Assembly (NCBI GenBank): GCA_023053575.1
Contig: JAKZAP010000004.1
Coordinates: 4,383,572-4,447,571, forward strand
Direction of reading: 5' to 3'
DNA from: Branchinecta lynchi
Lineage: Eukaryota > Arthropoda > Branchiopoda > Anostraca > Branchinectidae
Length of the DNA: 64,000 bases
Shown: piece by piece, positions 12,590 to 23,159 of the stretch
Numbering within the stretch: the first letter of the stretch is position 1
Layout: the number at the start of each line of letters is the position of its first letter
Position numbers and translations under genes: made by a program
Notes under the pieces: model-generated
Told to the model about the DNA's origin: nothing
The model's input: only the letters and a program-made list of their open reading frames with translations
The model's database searches: none

Positions 12590-12842
12590 TTTTGCAGATA
12601 TTTGCAGATATATATGTTATACCACGGTCTAAAGTCGTTTTCGGAGTTACGTGGTATCCGATACCACGGTCAAAAGGCATTTTTGCAGTCATCGTGGTAT
12701 CTGGCCCGTTACTGTGGTAACTGATATTGGTGGTATCGTGGTATCTGATGTGGTAACTGATCGTGGTATCTGCAAAAGCCATTTCACTTTCGCAACCATC
12801 AACAACAGGGCCTAGGATTTTGTCAGATTGGCGGGAAAAAAA
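12590..12842. repeat. GTGGTAT-rich repeat, copy 2
   Basis: Longer copy of the block at 6944-7134, with extra ACCACGGTC/GTGGTATCC words that pair as inverted repeats. It ends CAACAGGGCCTAGGATTTTG directly before a 5'-truncated family A element, as in copy 1. Confidence 0.65.
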
Positions 12843-13254
12843 ATTTTGTCCGTCCGTCGGTCTATCGGTCGGTCGGTCCGGGTCTTGCTACTAGTCGGGA
12901 ACATCGTAAGTTAGATAAGCTAGGACGATGAAACTTGGCAGGCATATCAGGGACCCGAAAGATTAACTTGGAAATCGATCTCGATCTCGGAGTCTCGATC
13001 CGACCATCGTGGGTGAGCGAAGGGAGGGGGAATCCTGAATGTTGAGGTATTTATAACTTTTGAACGGGTGATCGGATCTTAATGAAACTTGATATTTGGA
13101 AAGACCTCTTGTCTCCGAAGCCCTCTCAAATCCAAACCGGATCCGGTGACTTTGGGGGGAGTTGGAGGGGGATCGGAAATTGTGGGAAACGCTTAGAGTA
13201 AAGGGATCGGGATGAAGTTTGGTGGGAAGAACAAGCTCAAGTCCTAGATACATC

Positions 13255-14497
13255 CCAGGAGTACCTTAGAAACAAGGAATTGAGCCTTAACGTGAGTAAG
13301 TCGGTGATGATGGTATTCAGGAAAGGTGGGAAAGTGAGAGAGAGTGAAAAAGTAATGTGTAAAGGAGAAGTTTTGGAGATTAAGGAGGATTTTGTATATT
13401 TAGGTGTGAGATTATCAAGTAATGCTAAGTTTGGAAAACAAGTAGAGTTAAGCGAGAGGAAAGGTAAACGTGGGGCGTATGCCATAGTCGGTAGTGATTT
13501 GGGGAAAATAAAGGACATGAGAATGCACAAGCAGTTGTTTTCAACGAAAGTAGTCACTGCTATGCATTACGGTTCCGAAAGTTGGGGATTCCAGCAAGGA
13601 CAAAAATTGGAAGGAATCCAGTTGCAGTATTTTAAGAGGGTGCTAGGAGTAAGTATAAGAACAAATAGTCTAGTTATTAAAGGAGATTTAGGGCTATTGT
13701 CGTTGCGTAGTAGAAGATTAGTTAATATGATTCGATATTGGGAGAGATTGTTAAGTTTGCCTAGAGTGAGGCTCCTGAAAGCGGCATATTTGGAAGTATT
13801 GAAAGATTTGAAAAGTGATGCGTGGCCGCAACAAATAAAAAAAATAATTGAAGATTGTGGTCTAGGGGGAGTGTGGAATGAGGGAGCAGGGCCATCATAT
13901 CCATTAGGGGAGATAGCCAAGTTAGTAAAAGATAGGCTGAAAGACCAGGAGATTCAATTGTGGAGTTGCGGTGTGCAGAGTTCGTATTCTTTGAAGTGGT
14001 ATGTTTTGGCTAAAGAGGTTTGGGGGGAGGAACTGTTTTTTAAAGCGGGGCTTAGACCAGAGGAACTTAAATGGATGGTGAGTCTGAGGGCGGATTCTCT
14101 GCCATTGGGGGAAAGAAGAAAGTTTATAGGTAAAGTTAAGCTATGTTCTGGTCCTTACTTCTGCCCTATGTGCGGTTCACTAGGAGAGGATATTTTGCAT
14201 CTGGTGGGTAGATGCGTTGAGTTAACTGATCTGCGTAAAGAGATTTTTGGATATAGTAGGTTGGAGGAGGAGGATTTGGTTAAGGTGATGGGGAAGAAAA
14301 ATTTTGGGGACCTTCGTCGGCTTGGGAGGTTCCTCAAGCAGTCTATGGAGCATCGGGAGCGTTTTTTGGAGTAAGGGTTCCCTCCTTTCGGCGTAAACAT
14401 TGTGTTTGTGAGTGCTATTTTGTGTTTATGTTATTTTCCTACCATGGCCCGACGGGCTTTTTGGAAATAAATTCATTCATTCATTCATTCATTCATC
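13255..14497 (+). mobile_element. 5'-truncated non-LTR retrotransposon, recent
   Basis: A 1.24-kb insertion inside family A element A6. It has an open reading frame to 14374, a short 3' UTR and a microsatellite tail (ATTC)n ending at 14497. The word CATC is present at both junctions, a possible short target duplication or microhomology. 5' truncation plus a tandem-repeat tail is typical of target-primed reverse transcription. Confidence 0.92.
13256..14374 (+). CDS. Non-LTR retrotransposon ORF2, C-terminal part of reverse transcriptase
   Basis: An uninterrupted frame of 372 codons. It opens inside the reverse transcriptase after the catalytic YADD box has been lost: LSLNVSKSVMMVFRKGGK is the strand region following that box and FVYLGVRLSSNAKFGKQVE the motif after it. 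The C-terminal half ends in a zinc-knuckle-like C-x2-C-x7-H-x4-C (FCPMCGSLGEDILHLVGRC). There is no real start codon because the copy is 5'-truncated; the frame can be followed back to the insertion junction. The absence of stops suggests a recent insertion. It is probably a jockey/I-type lineage, but the clade cannot be fixed without the catalytic core. A decayed relative lies at 43255-44990 on the minus strand. Confidence 0.85.
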   Translation, partial: QEYLRNKELSLNVSKSVMMVFRKGGKVRESEKVMCKGEVLEIKEDFVYLGVRLSSNAKFGKQVELSERKGKRGAYAIVGSDLGKIKDMRMHKQLFSTKVVTAMHYGSESWGFQQGQKLEGIQLQYFKRVLGVSIRTNSLVIKGDLGLLSLRSRRLVNMIRYWERLLSLPRVRLLKAAYLEVLKDLKSDAWPQQIKKIIEDCGLGGVWNEGAGPSYPLGEIAKLVKDRLKDQEIQLWSCGVQSSYSLKWYVLAKEVWGEELFFKAGLRPEELKWMVSLRADSLPLGERRKFIGKVKLCSGPYFCPMCGSLGEDILHLVGRCVELTDLRKEIFGYSRLEEEDLVKVMGKKNFGDLRRLGRFLKQSMEHRERFLE

Positions 14498-15192
14498 ATT
14501 AACACAACTGGACCGGATTCGGGCACTATCGGTTGAGTTTGGGGGGTGGTTCTGGTGATTCAGCGAGTTCGAAACTTCCAGATGTACTAGGATGATGAAA
14601 CTCGGCAGGAATATGAGGGATCGAAATAGACCGACTTGAGAATAGTCGTTTGCACGATCCGAACATCGTGGAGGGAGTAGAGCAAACGGGCAATCGGATC
14701 GAAATGAAACTTGGCAAATGGAAAGAGCTATTTTCTCAGATATTCCATGTCAAGTTCGGACTGGATCCGATACGTGAGGGGGGGGGGGTCCCAGAACTTT
14801 GACATTTATGACCAAAGTAGGAGAAGGATAAATCGGGGCCCTGAAATTTGAAGATATGCTCCGATTCGAGTTCAACTTGATAGACGGAGAGGTGAGATGT
14901 TAGAGGTGCGAAGTTTATGCGTCCGAGTCGTATTCGTCCACAGTGGGGGATGTTGGAGAGGGAGTCCCGGAAATGTTGTAGCTCGCATAGGGGTTAAGCG
15001 AGCGGAGTGATTTGAATGAAACTTGGAAAGTAGAGAGATGGTATGCCTTAGATGGTATACTCTAGGGTCCGGACCAGATCCGAGCACGGTGGGCAGGGGT
15101 ACCGGAATTTCCGGAAAAATGCTCAGATTGATTTTTTCGTTTCTCACACCACATTCTCGTAACAAGTGGTATATGAGCTCGCAGCTCTTGTT

Positions 15193-15864
15193 CTTTAGGG
15201 CTCCATACGTGCCATAATGGCTGTCCAGGATAATCGGCTGAGATTTTACCAGACAGAATTATTTCAAACCTAGGATTTTTTTGATTTTTTTTTTAGTTTG
15301 CTTATTGTTTGACGGTGTCTGTGTTTTTGAACATTCATAGTGGCAGTAGGGACGGTTATCATTGTGTGTGTGCTAGAAAGATCATTTTTTGTGTTCCGCT
15401 TTAATTGTTCCGTTAATGGGTATGTAGCCTACCGTTTTGTCATCCCAGGAGAGAAAGTAGAGAAGGCGGTCAGGTTGTTTCCCTGTGAAGAGCAGGTAAA
15501 GAAGAATACTAATGAACACAAAATTCTTAAAAATAAAAGTTTCCGCTCACTTGTCACTCTTACTTTCGCATCAGTTGAACAAACCTTCGGGTCCAAGAAC
15601 GCATTTAACCTTTGTCAGAACGGGGTGCGATACACCTTTCACTTTCAAAAGGGGATGGGAGGCACCTTTCATCTTCAGTTTGAACTTTATTAATCCAGGG
15701 ACAACCATGGCAGTAGAGAAGACTAAAATTATATTTATTTGAAATGATTGTATATATTCTAGTTTTTGAACCCGTTAAATGTGATGGTCGACATTTTTAG
15801 TTCCAAATCGGTACAGTTGTATCAATACAACTATATCTATCTATCTGAAGCCAGGCTTCACCTT
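15193..15864. other. Intron 1 spacer with an unrecognised open frame
   Basis: Contains a 117-codon + frame (15340-15693) with a hydrophobic start (VGTVIIVCVLERSFFVF). I see no domain, no family match and no splice frame joining it to PDZD8. It could be chance or a decayed transposon. Confidence 0.35.
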
Positions 15865-15990
15865 CCAGATTTTTTTTTCCAGGTTCCAGAAATCTGTTTT
15901 CGTCATTGTGACGGATCTGGATAGTGAAGCTAGGCTTAAAACGTTTGGAAGTCCTGGGTGTTAAATTCCCAGATTCCAGAAATGTGGAAG
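15865..15990. repeat. Second copy of the 270-395 dispersed repeat
   Basis: Shares CTGTTTTCGTC, ACGTTTGGAAGTC and TTCCCAGATTCC with the copy near the window start. It sits after a short (TATC)n run at 15833-15845. Confidence 0.4.
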
Positions 15991-16109
15991 GTGTCATAAA
16001 ATCTATTCGAGAGAGCCAATATATATGCAGGTTAATAAGTAGGAGAAAAAGGGAGTGCTTGACAATTGCGATTGGGAAGCAAAAGATATTTAAAGGAGAC
16101 ATCTAGGAA

Positions 16110-16740
16110 ATGTGTTGAAGGACGGTGGCATTAGCCATCACCGTTATCATGAAAATACATAATGCCCACTAAGACAATGCCCGGGACTAAAAATTCCAAC
16201 GACTCATAATGCCCACGGCGCAAAATGGCCACGGTTCAAAATGTCCACGAATCCCAAACGGCGATCATAAAGCTGTTATTTTTGATTCAGGATTTTTTTT
16301 TACATTCATGGTAGGTACAAGTTGACTGGAGGATTTGGATCGCACAATTTTATATGACATTCTGAACTTATCAACAAACAATCAGATTAAAAAAAAAAAA
16401 AAAATATCTTTTCCGGGGTAATCCTTTCCCTTATGATCTCGTTGTCGGTTGTCTCAGGATCTTTTTGGCCTCCCCTGTGGAAGTTTGAGCCGTCGGCATT
16501 TTGAACCAGGGTGATTTCTACTACCCTACGGTCGTTTTCAACTGTCTGCATTTTGGGCCGTTGGCGTTTTGGACGGTTTTAATTTCGGGGTATTCGTCCT
16601 CACTTGTGGGCATTTTGATCATGGGCATTGTGAACCGTTGGCATTTTGATCGTGGGCATTCTCAGCGTGAGTATTGTGAGAGTGGTCAGTAAGATCGGGG
16701 TTATTGTGGGAGCCACCCGGAAATCCGGAATGGGTTTATG
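16110..16740. repeat. MITE-like block with many GGGCATT/AATGCCC words
   Basis: The left part has repeated ATAATGCCCAC and AAAATGNCCACG words; the right part has the inverse GTGGGCATTTTGA words (16490-16680). Together they form a large imperfect inverted repeat around an AT-rich centre. The outer ends (GGTGGCATTAGCC / GGGAGCCACC) are not sharply defined. Probably a non-autonomous DNA transposon with subterminal repeats. Confidence 0.5.
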
Positions 16741-17136
16741 GCATACATTTTGGGTTAAAATTGGTAAAAATGTTCCCGAGAATACATGAGATGTCGCCGA
16801 GATTTTTTGTGTGTATCCAGACTGCAATGTTTGTTGCCGAGAATGACAAATTTGTAGCCGAGATCGCCACTGAAAAGCGCGTCGCTGAGAAATAGAGATA
16901 TGTGTTCGAAACTAAAAATCGAGTTCCCGAGATGAAACAGATATTGCTAGAAATATTGATGAGATTTCACGAAATGTCGCCGAGAATGCATGATATGTAG
17001 CCAATAACCCTGCATTTGTCGCCAAGTTTATTTTTAACACTTACATGCGAAAACAGTGTCGCCGAGATTTTTTTTGCGTGTCATTGATTGCAATGCGTGT
17101 AGCTGAGAATGACAGCTTTTTAGCCGAGACTAATGC

Positions 17137-17515
17137 AGCGTTTACACGTACAGGAGAACTTGAACAGAATCCGATCTTGATGACAAGATTCTGTTTACAC
17201 GCAGAGAGAAAAAAATTAATTCTTCAAACCAGAAAATCTGACATAAATAAATTCACTATCCAATAAAAAATGTTTTGAGAGCATTTATGACATCAGTACT
17301 GACGATTGCTGCTCTCAAAAGCTAGCTAGCCCTTTTTTTTGCACTTTTTACCAGCATCACCGTCAAGATTCCTTTCAAGTGGACCGGAATTCCTTTCATC
17401 ATGAAAGGTTCCCGTCCCGCTAGGCGTTTTTTCGACTCGTCTTCACGAACGGAATCCTTTCGAGTCGACCAGAATTCCTTTCTACTCGACGGGATTTCTC
17501 GTCCGTGTAAACGCT
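17137..17515. mobile_element. 379-bp TIR MITE, first of a pair
   Basis: Starts AGCGTTTACACG and ends CGTGTAAACGCT, a 12-bp terminal inverted repeat. Inside are GAATTCCTTTC and GTCGACC words and an ACAGAATCCGATC motif. A second copy lies 54 bp downstream in the same orientation. The family is not recognised. Confidence 0.8.
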
Positions 17516-17569
17516 ATATAAATCTAGTTCCCGAAATGAAACGAAGTGTCGCCGAGATCCCTATAATGC

Positions 17570-17946
17570 AGCGTATAAAAGTACAGGAAAACTTGAACAG
17601 AATCCGATCGTGGTGATAAGATTATGTTTACACGCAGAGAGAAAACAAGAAATTCTTCAAACCAGAAAATCCGACAAAAATAAATTCACTAGCCATTAAA
17701 TATTTTTTTTTAGAACATTTATGACATCAGTACTGATGACTGCTGCTCTCAAAGGCTAGCTAGACTTTTTTTTTGTCTTTTTACCAGCGCCGCCCGACGA
17801 GATTCCTTTCAAGTAGACCGGAATTCCTTTCGTCATGGAAGGATTCTCGTCCCGCTAGACTTTTTTTAGTAGTCTTCACGAACGGAATCCTTTCGAGTCG
17901 ACCGGAATTCCTGTCTACTCGACGGGATTTCTTGTCCGTGTAAACA
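17570..17946. mobile_element. TIR MITE, second copy in tandem orientation
   Basis: Matches 17137-17515 throughout (same internal ACAGGAAAACTTGAACAG, TTTATGACATCAGTACTGA and GGAATTCCTTTCGTCATG words). Its left end is decayed (AGCGTATAAAAGTACAGG); its right end is CCGTGTAAAC. It separated from the first copy long enough ago to collect substitutions and small indels. Confidence 0.78.
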
Positions 17947-18185
17947 TAAGAATAAAGGAGTATTCATGCGAATGTTAGTTCTGAACTGGAGCCAAGAAAT
18001 GGCAAAACATTGCTGAGATTACACGACAAGCAGTGCATTAACGAAATATAGCCAACAACGCGTCAAATATATAGCCCCCAAACTGTACCCGAGTTTGCAT
18101 TGCTTGTCGCCGAGAATGACGACTCTCAGGTTTGAAGCCAAGCTGACCATTCAATACGAAGAAATAGAAAACCTTGATTTTCGGG

Positions 18186-18697
18186 TTTTTTTATTGATCA
18201 GCTAATTATCCCTCTAGGATGATGTGCGAGGGATAAATATAAATTCGGATATTTCGGTTGCATTTTCGGCAAACCGTCCTCAGCGAAAAACAAGCAACTA
18301 AACCATAAAATCCAAAACAATACCAACAAAAAAGTGATGCGGAACCAACAAAACATACAACGATATGTAACTTAAAACCAGAAAGAACGATGCTGACTGA
18401 AACGACAAACAAATTCAAATAAAATAACGAACATTAAAATGTGCGTGTTAAAAGTGTATATGTACAAATCTGTGATTATTTTACAATTCTGAATTCTGTA
18501 ATTCCTGGTTTTAAGTTACCTATCGTTGTATGTTTTGTTGGTTCCGCGTCACTTTTCTGTTGGTATTGTGTTGGATTTTATGATTTAGTTGCTTGTTTTT
18601 CGCTGAGGGCGGTTTGCGGGAAGTGCAACCGAAATATCCGAATTTATATTTATCCTTCGCACATCATCCTAGAGGGATAATTAGCTGATCAGTAAAA
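18186..18697. mobile_element. Foldback element, ~195-bp arms
   Basis: Left arm 18186-18381 and right arm 18505-18697 are near-perfect inverted copies (ends TTGATCAGCTAATTATCCCT and its complement) around a 123-bp spacer. The two ~70-80-codon open frames here are the same sequence read from each arm. It abuts the 3' end of family B element B1 exactly. Confidence 0.88.
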
Positions 18698-19825
18698 ACA
18701 AGACCAAAGGTTCCGATAGGATCCCAAAAATTCAATATCTGATCCAGACAACTGGGTCTTGTCTTAGCCAGATCCAGTCATCGCCAGACTCCTTGAACAT
18801 TTTTACAATTACAATTCAGAAAAAGATTAAGGCCAAAGAGCTGAGAAAACCAAGTTCAGATTTGGATTCAGCATGTGTGTTTACCCCTACAAGTCATATC
18901 TGTTTGGCGAAAACTTCCTGCCAATTTCCCGGTTTCGGCCGAACTCCAGAACTAGTTGTCCGGCGATAAAAGAAAGCTAAAAAACGAACTCAGGGTATTT
19001 TCTTTCCCCAATAATGAACATCTAATCAACTTCAAATAAAAATTTACCTTATAACAAATTTTCTGACTCCAGCCGGATTCCGGTCGAACTATATGTCCGG
19101 GTAAAATATGATTATCTCACACGGATTTAGCATCTTTTCTTACCCCTAAACCGGTTGTCTAATCAACCAGAAATAAAACTTTAACTTCTAACAATTTTCC
19201 GGTTTTGGCCGGATTCCGGGTGAACTACATGTTCGGGTAGAAAATTGTTTTCACATAAGTGTTCAGCATGTATTCTTGCCCTTAATTGAAGATCTAATCA
19301 ACTCCAAATACAAAATTTTAATTTTAACAAACTTTCCGGTTTGGGCCGGATTCTGGGCGAACTACTTGTCCGGCGAGAAAATAGTTTCATATTCGTGTTC
19401 ATTATATCTTCTTGCCCCTAAATCGAACATCTAATCAACTTCAAATAAAACTTTTACTTTTTAGCAAACTTTCCGGTTTCGGCCGGATTCCAGGCGAACT
19501 AATTGTCCGGTGAGAAAATGGTTTTCATGTTCGTGTTCAGCATTGTTTCAGCATTCTACTATTTCAATAGCTGTTTACTAATATTTTGTTGGTCCCTTAA
19601 TATGAACCCCCTCCCCACCCCTAAATGTCGGACTACACCCGTCTACGAACTCGACCTTTCTCTTGACCTAAACGATCCTCCATCCAAGTTTCATCAAAAT
19701 ATCCTATTCCCTTCGAGAGTTATCGTGCTTACAGCCAGACGGACGGACGGAGAGACAGACGGATGGACGGACAACCTTTGAGATGTCATAGGTATCCCTC
19801 CATTTGCATTTTGGGATCCCAGAAA
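18698..19825 (-). mobile_element. Family B HINE-like element, full length (B1)
   Basis: Minus orientation. The 3' end lies at 18698 (ACAAGACCAAAGGTTCCGATAG), then ~130-bp monomers, a reversed (GTCY)n (GGACGGACGGAGAGACAGACGG) at 19735-19770, and the 5' palindromic end TTTTGGGATCCCAGAAA at 19825. Monomers contain CCGGTTTCGGCCGGATTCCGG-type palindromes. Confidence 0.9.
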
Positions 19826-21070
19826 CTGGTAGACCCCTTTATGAAGCAAATCCATTTCATTTCTAATTGCGCCTCTCCCGTTGCCTTGCGTTACGTTTTC
19901 GAAATTGACAAGCTCTAAGTCTTGGATTTAGCAACACTTTTCGTTACATTGAACTATATAAGCTTGTTTCGTGCTCGAAGTGGCCCTAGTGCTCTCTTTC
20001 CAGTCTGAAAGGACCTTAATGCGATCTTATTTTCTGCATGACACTTACCTCTTGATATTGCTAGCAAAAGTCATACATTTTGCCTGGAATTCCCTTTTTG
20101 CGTTGTAGAGCTTGGTATTTCATTTTATGAAGCATAAAATTAGATAAGAAGAGTAGTAGGAGCTGATAAGAGAAAGCTGCTACAAGAATATATCTTCGTG
20201 GGAAAAACACAGATATGTGCACATGCTCATTTCTGTGACGTTGTAGCCAGCTTGTTTGAGATATTCTTAGTTGGAGTTCGCATTCCCTGTTGCGTATGAG
20301 GGTAGGGTAATGACATGACCAGCATATTCGGCTAGTTCATTACAATACTTTGTTAGTATTGGCACATGCAACGTCTAGTGCATTTTCCGATGACTCTAGC
20401 CCATGTTATATTTCCGGCTTCAGTTTGCGAAGATAAGATAAATTGTATTTGATCTGAGAAACAACGGCCATGCAGGTACTTATACAATGTACAAAAATGG
20501 TAACAAATTTCAAACACCATATGTAGCTATGGCTGTAACTGTTTTACGTCACCAACTGTTTTACATCGTCGAAACAACTATCCCCATGATACTGTATCTC
20601 TATTCGTCATTCGCCACCTCCATTCGCACCAAATCTTTTAAGCCGCTCAAGGTTTCACGTTCACACACAAATAGTAAGTAAGTAAGTAAGGAAGTATTTT
20701 ACTTTGAGTAAGGACGTGATCAAGGACCAGAACTACCCTTCCCGATGCCTGATGTGGGTGTGTTCGGTGAACGCACCTTTCTTGCCCATTCTTGCCTTTG
20801 CTGGTTCTTGCCCTTCTTTGCCTCATTGCTCTACTTCGTGCTCCAGCTCCTTGCGCTTTCTTATTTTATAGAAAAGTGTTTTCAGAGATACTCGTTTCCG
20901 TATCCCTGTATCTTGAGCACAACGTACCTGCACTCTGTCGTGAAATTTGTTCAAGAAGATTCCAAAGAAGGCAAAGAAAAATTATCAAAAAATGCTGGCC
21001 AGAACCCATTCGTCAATAGGGTCATTGAACAATGGGACAGTGTATCACTGGAAAGTGGTCGAATCACATA
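19826..21070. other. Intron 1 spacer with (AGTA)n and hydrophobic open frame
   Basis: Contains an (AGTA)n run at 20672-20696 and a 108-codon + frame (20745-21071) with one strongly hydrophobic stretch. No family similarity and no exon-quality splice sites were recognised. Confidence 0.35.
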
Positions 21071-21375
21071 GAGCGTGTTCCATCCTACTTACCGTAGTCA
21101 CTACGCATGACGTCACAAATTCTGAATTTTTGCCGTCAAGGCTGGAACGATTTTTCTATTTTCCCGCAGAATATCATGCCTCGGGCGAATTCGACCAATC
21201 ACGACTCAGAGATCCGTAGTTACTACGCTTACTACGCTCCCGAGCGTGGTAAGCAAATAGTTACTATTAGTTACTATTTCGAGAAGGTTGGAACGGTCAG
21301 GTTAGTAACTTTTGGTGAGGTTGGAACGGAAAGAGTAACTAATAGCTACTATTGGTACGAGGGTGGAACACGCTC
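21071..21375. mobile_element. TIR MITE with GAGCGTGTTCCA ends, copy 1
   Basis: Starts GAGCGTGTTCCATCCTAC and ends TGGAACACGCTC. ATA flanks both sides, a possible 3-bp target duplication. Internal words (TAGTTACTATTTCGAGAAGGTTGGAACG) are found reversed in the copy at 49551-49835. Confidence 0.8.
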
Positions 21376-21604
21376 ATAGTGTACAGCTGTTTAAGCATCC
21401 GTGCGGTTCAAATTCAATGCTATAGAAGCTTTTGATTTTTAGTTGAGTGCTCCTTGGAACAATCCACTATTGCGAGCTCTGTAATAGCTTTCTGTTTCCG
21501 GATGTCACCATATTTTGTGGGTTCATAACTCTGCCAGTGCAAGTGTCAAGTTAAAACCTGGTATAATAGTGAGTATTGGGGACTAGTTGTGCCTTTTGGA
21601 GGTC

Positions 21605-21810
21605 CCACCCCTGCCCCTACCTGGTTCAGGGGCAAATGGGCCCAGATTGCCCAGTAGTAAAGTTCGTTCCCCGTGACAGGAATCGACAGATATCAAGTTG
21701 AAACTTGATAGGTTTGTGGGCATCGGGGTTTCTCTTTACTTTTTGCGGGTCGCAGACTCCACTGCCACTTGATTCAGGGGCAATTAGGCCCAGATTGGTT
21801 GGGAATATAT
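21605..21810. repeat. Two-unit tandem repeat
   Basis: The words CTGGTTCAGGGGCAAATGGGCCCAGATTG (near 21617) and TTGATTCAGGGGCAATTAGGCCCAGATTGG (near 21768) mark two units about 150 bp apart, each with a CGGGG/CCCCG-type middle. The surrounding 21376-22379 holds no gene. Confidence 0.5.
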
Positions 21811-22376
21811 CGTGTAGTCGAACCAACCCCCATCCTCCACGTTCATGGGCAAAAAATAGGCAAAGAATAGTGAATAAAATATTGGTTTAATTTAAAAAGT
21901 TAGGTGACGTGAATACTTAAAATTGGGTAAAAATAGATTAAAATTAACGTCACTGAGGGATGGAGGGGTAACCACAAAATGTACGAAACATGATTTCTTA
22001 GTTTTTAAATAATATAAAAATAAATTAAATTTCAAAAGATGCTACGGGAAAGAAAAACGCATTTTGATGGGTCCCTTAATGTCACAATACAAGGCCCTTT
22101 TACAGTTGCAACTGAATAAGAAACAAATTTTGAATTGAATTTGGAAGTCTAGGACTCCAGTATCGGAGCCTCATATACAAACCAGGGCCTCATGAAAATT
22201 CAGCTCAGAACTTATGTCTGGTTTACTTGTACCGTGTACCGTGTCTAGCATTCCATCTTCTGATACCGTGTCATGTTGATGCGAGTTGCTTGGAATAATT
22301 CGGCTTCGATGGGATCACTGTTTCAGTGGCCTGCTTCTAACTGACTATGATAGTGGTTAGCGAACCACTGGTCTCT

Positions 22377-22465
22377 TTGTAGCTCAGTTGTAGAGCAGTG
22401 GCGTAGTGAACCGAAGGTTTTGGGATCGAATCCAGACTGAGGAGCATTTTTGTCTTTCAGTTCAC
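22377..22465 (+). repeat. tRNA-derived SINE-like sequence, copy S1
   Basis: An A box TAGCTCAGTTGTAGAGC at 22380 and a B box GGGATCGAATCC about 50 bp later, then GGAGCATTTTTGTCTTTCAGT. The tail word TGTCTTTCAGT is shared with two minus-strand copies near 26690 and 29815. The spacing fits a tRNA-derived promoter; acceptor-stem pairing is poor. Confidence 0.6.
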
Positions 22466-22679
22466 TGTTTAACAAATAAAAATTCATGTCAGTGCTTGAT
22501 TTAGCATCCGAGTTGGATCGGTTTGATATAACCCGTTTCGAAAACCCCTAGGACACCGATCAGGGAGGAAGTTCAATGCTCTCCGCCAACAAAAGGTACG
22601 GTCTTCCAAGAGTATTTTGGTCCCTCCCGGCTCCCTTTCGCGGGAAAAGAAAGTGAGCCTTTTAGCATCCTACTTTCAG

Positions 22680-22872
22680 ATCCATGACTACGACTTGGGT
22701 AACACCATCCCATTATTGAAGAAAATGGAGGTATTGAGATCCGAGATCGAACCCATCAGGAAAACCGTGGAGATGGTGGATCTCGTAGTGGGAGTTCAGT
22801 ATTCAGGGGCTTTTAACCTGTCCCTCGATGTCGAGACGGCGATTATTTCAACCACGAGACTCAGCCTGTCAG
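22680..22872 (+). CDS. PDZD8: PDZD8 exon 2: SMP domain, central strands
   Basis: Residues 68-131 plus one base. Reads IHDYDLGNTIPLLKKMEVLR then VVGVQYSGAFNLSLDVE, matching the family order SLRDVFLGETVPFIKTIRL and VEYNGGFHLAIDVDL in the SMP domain. The acceptor is TACTTTCAG before ATC and the donor is CAG followed by GTAAGG. It enters in phase 0, joining exon 1 exactly at the expected residue, and leaves in phase 1. The open frame continues upstream of 22680, but that part lacks family similarity and lies before a clear polypyrimidine acceptor. Confidence 0.9.
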
Positions 22873-23159
22873 GTAAGGGGGAAGATGCAAGGGGTCCCAT
22901 TCTCGATTTGGTGTATGGCAGTAGCCGCGGCGCCCGGTCGGTCCCGGCACCGGTCGCCACGTGTTAGAAAAATTAGCATGTTCAAAAGCGGGTTACCGAA
23001 TTATATCCGATCCCGCTGGTTTCGGTCAGTACCGAGAAAGGGTGTACAACAGATGCCATGGAGTGGGTAACCCCACGGGAAGATAATAGAGATACTTGAT
23101 CCAATCCATGTGCTTTTCAGTTATAAGGCTTTCTAGTTGTAGATTCTAGAGTAGATTGT

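Larger units (their letters stand above)
12843..15192 (+). mobile_element. Family A element split by a non-LTR insertion (A6)
   Basis: Starts at (GTCY)n (TTGTCCGTCCGTCGGTC) without the hairpin and ends at ATGAGCTCGCAGCTCTTGTT. The monomer word CCTAGATACATCATTGACATAACCGG is broken between 13254 and 14498 by a retrotransposon; the two halves rejoin cleanly. Confidence 0.88.
16760..18180. repeat. Degenerate GCCGAGA-motif repeat region
   Basis: The words GTCGCCGAGA, TAGCCGAGA, GTTGCCGAGAATGACA and similar recur every few tens of bases at 16790-17130, 17525-17565 and 18000-18125. This is a decayed tandem repeat or transposon, interrupted by the paired MITEs below. Confidence 0.45.

Noticed and set aside
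18206..18680. Two related ~70-80-codon open frames on opposite strands
   Set aside because: They are the two arms of one foldback element read outward; near-identical peptides follow from the inverted repeat.
20745..21071. Hydrophobic open frame as the missing PDZD8 membrane-anchor exon
   Set aside because: It lies downstream of the SMP start exon, so it cannot encode the N-terminus of this gene, and it has no other recognised identity.
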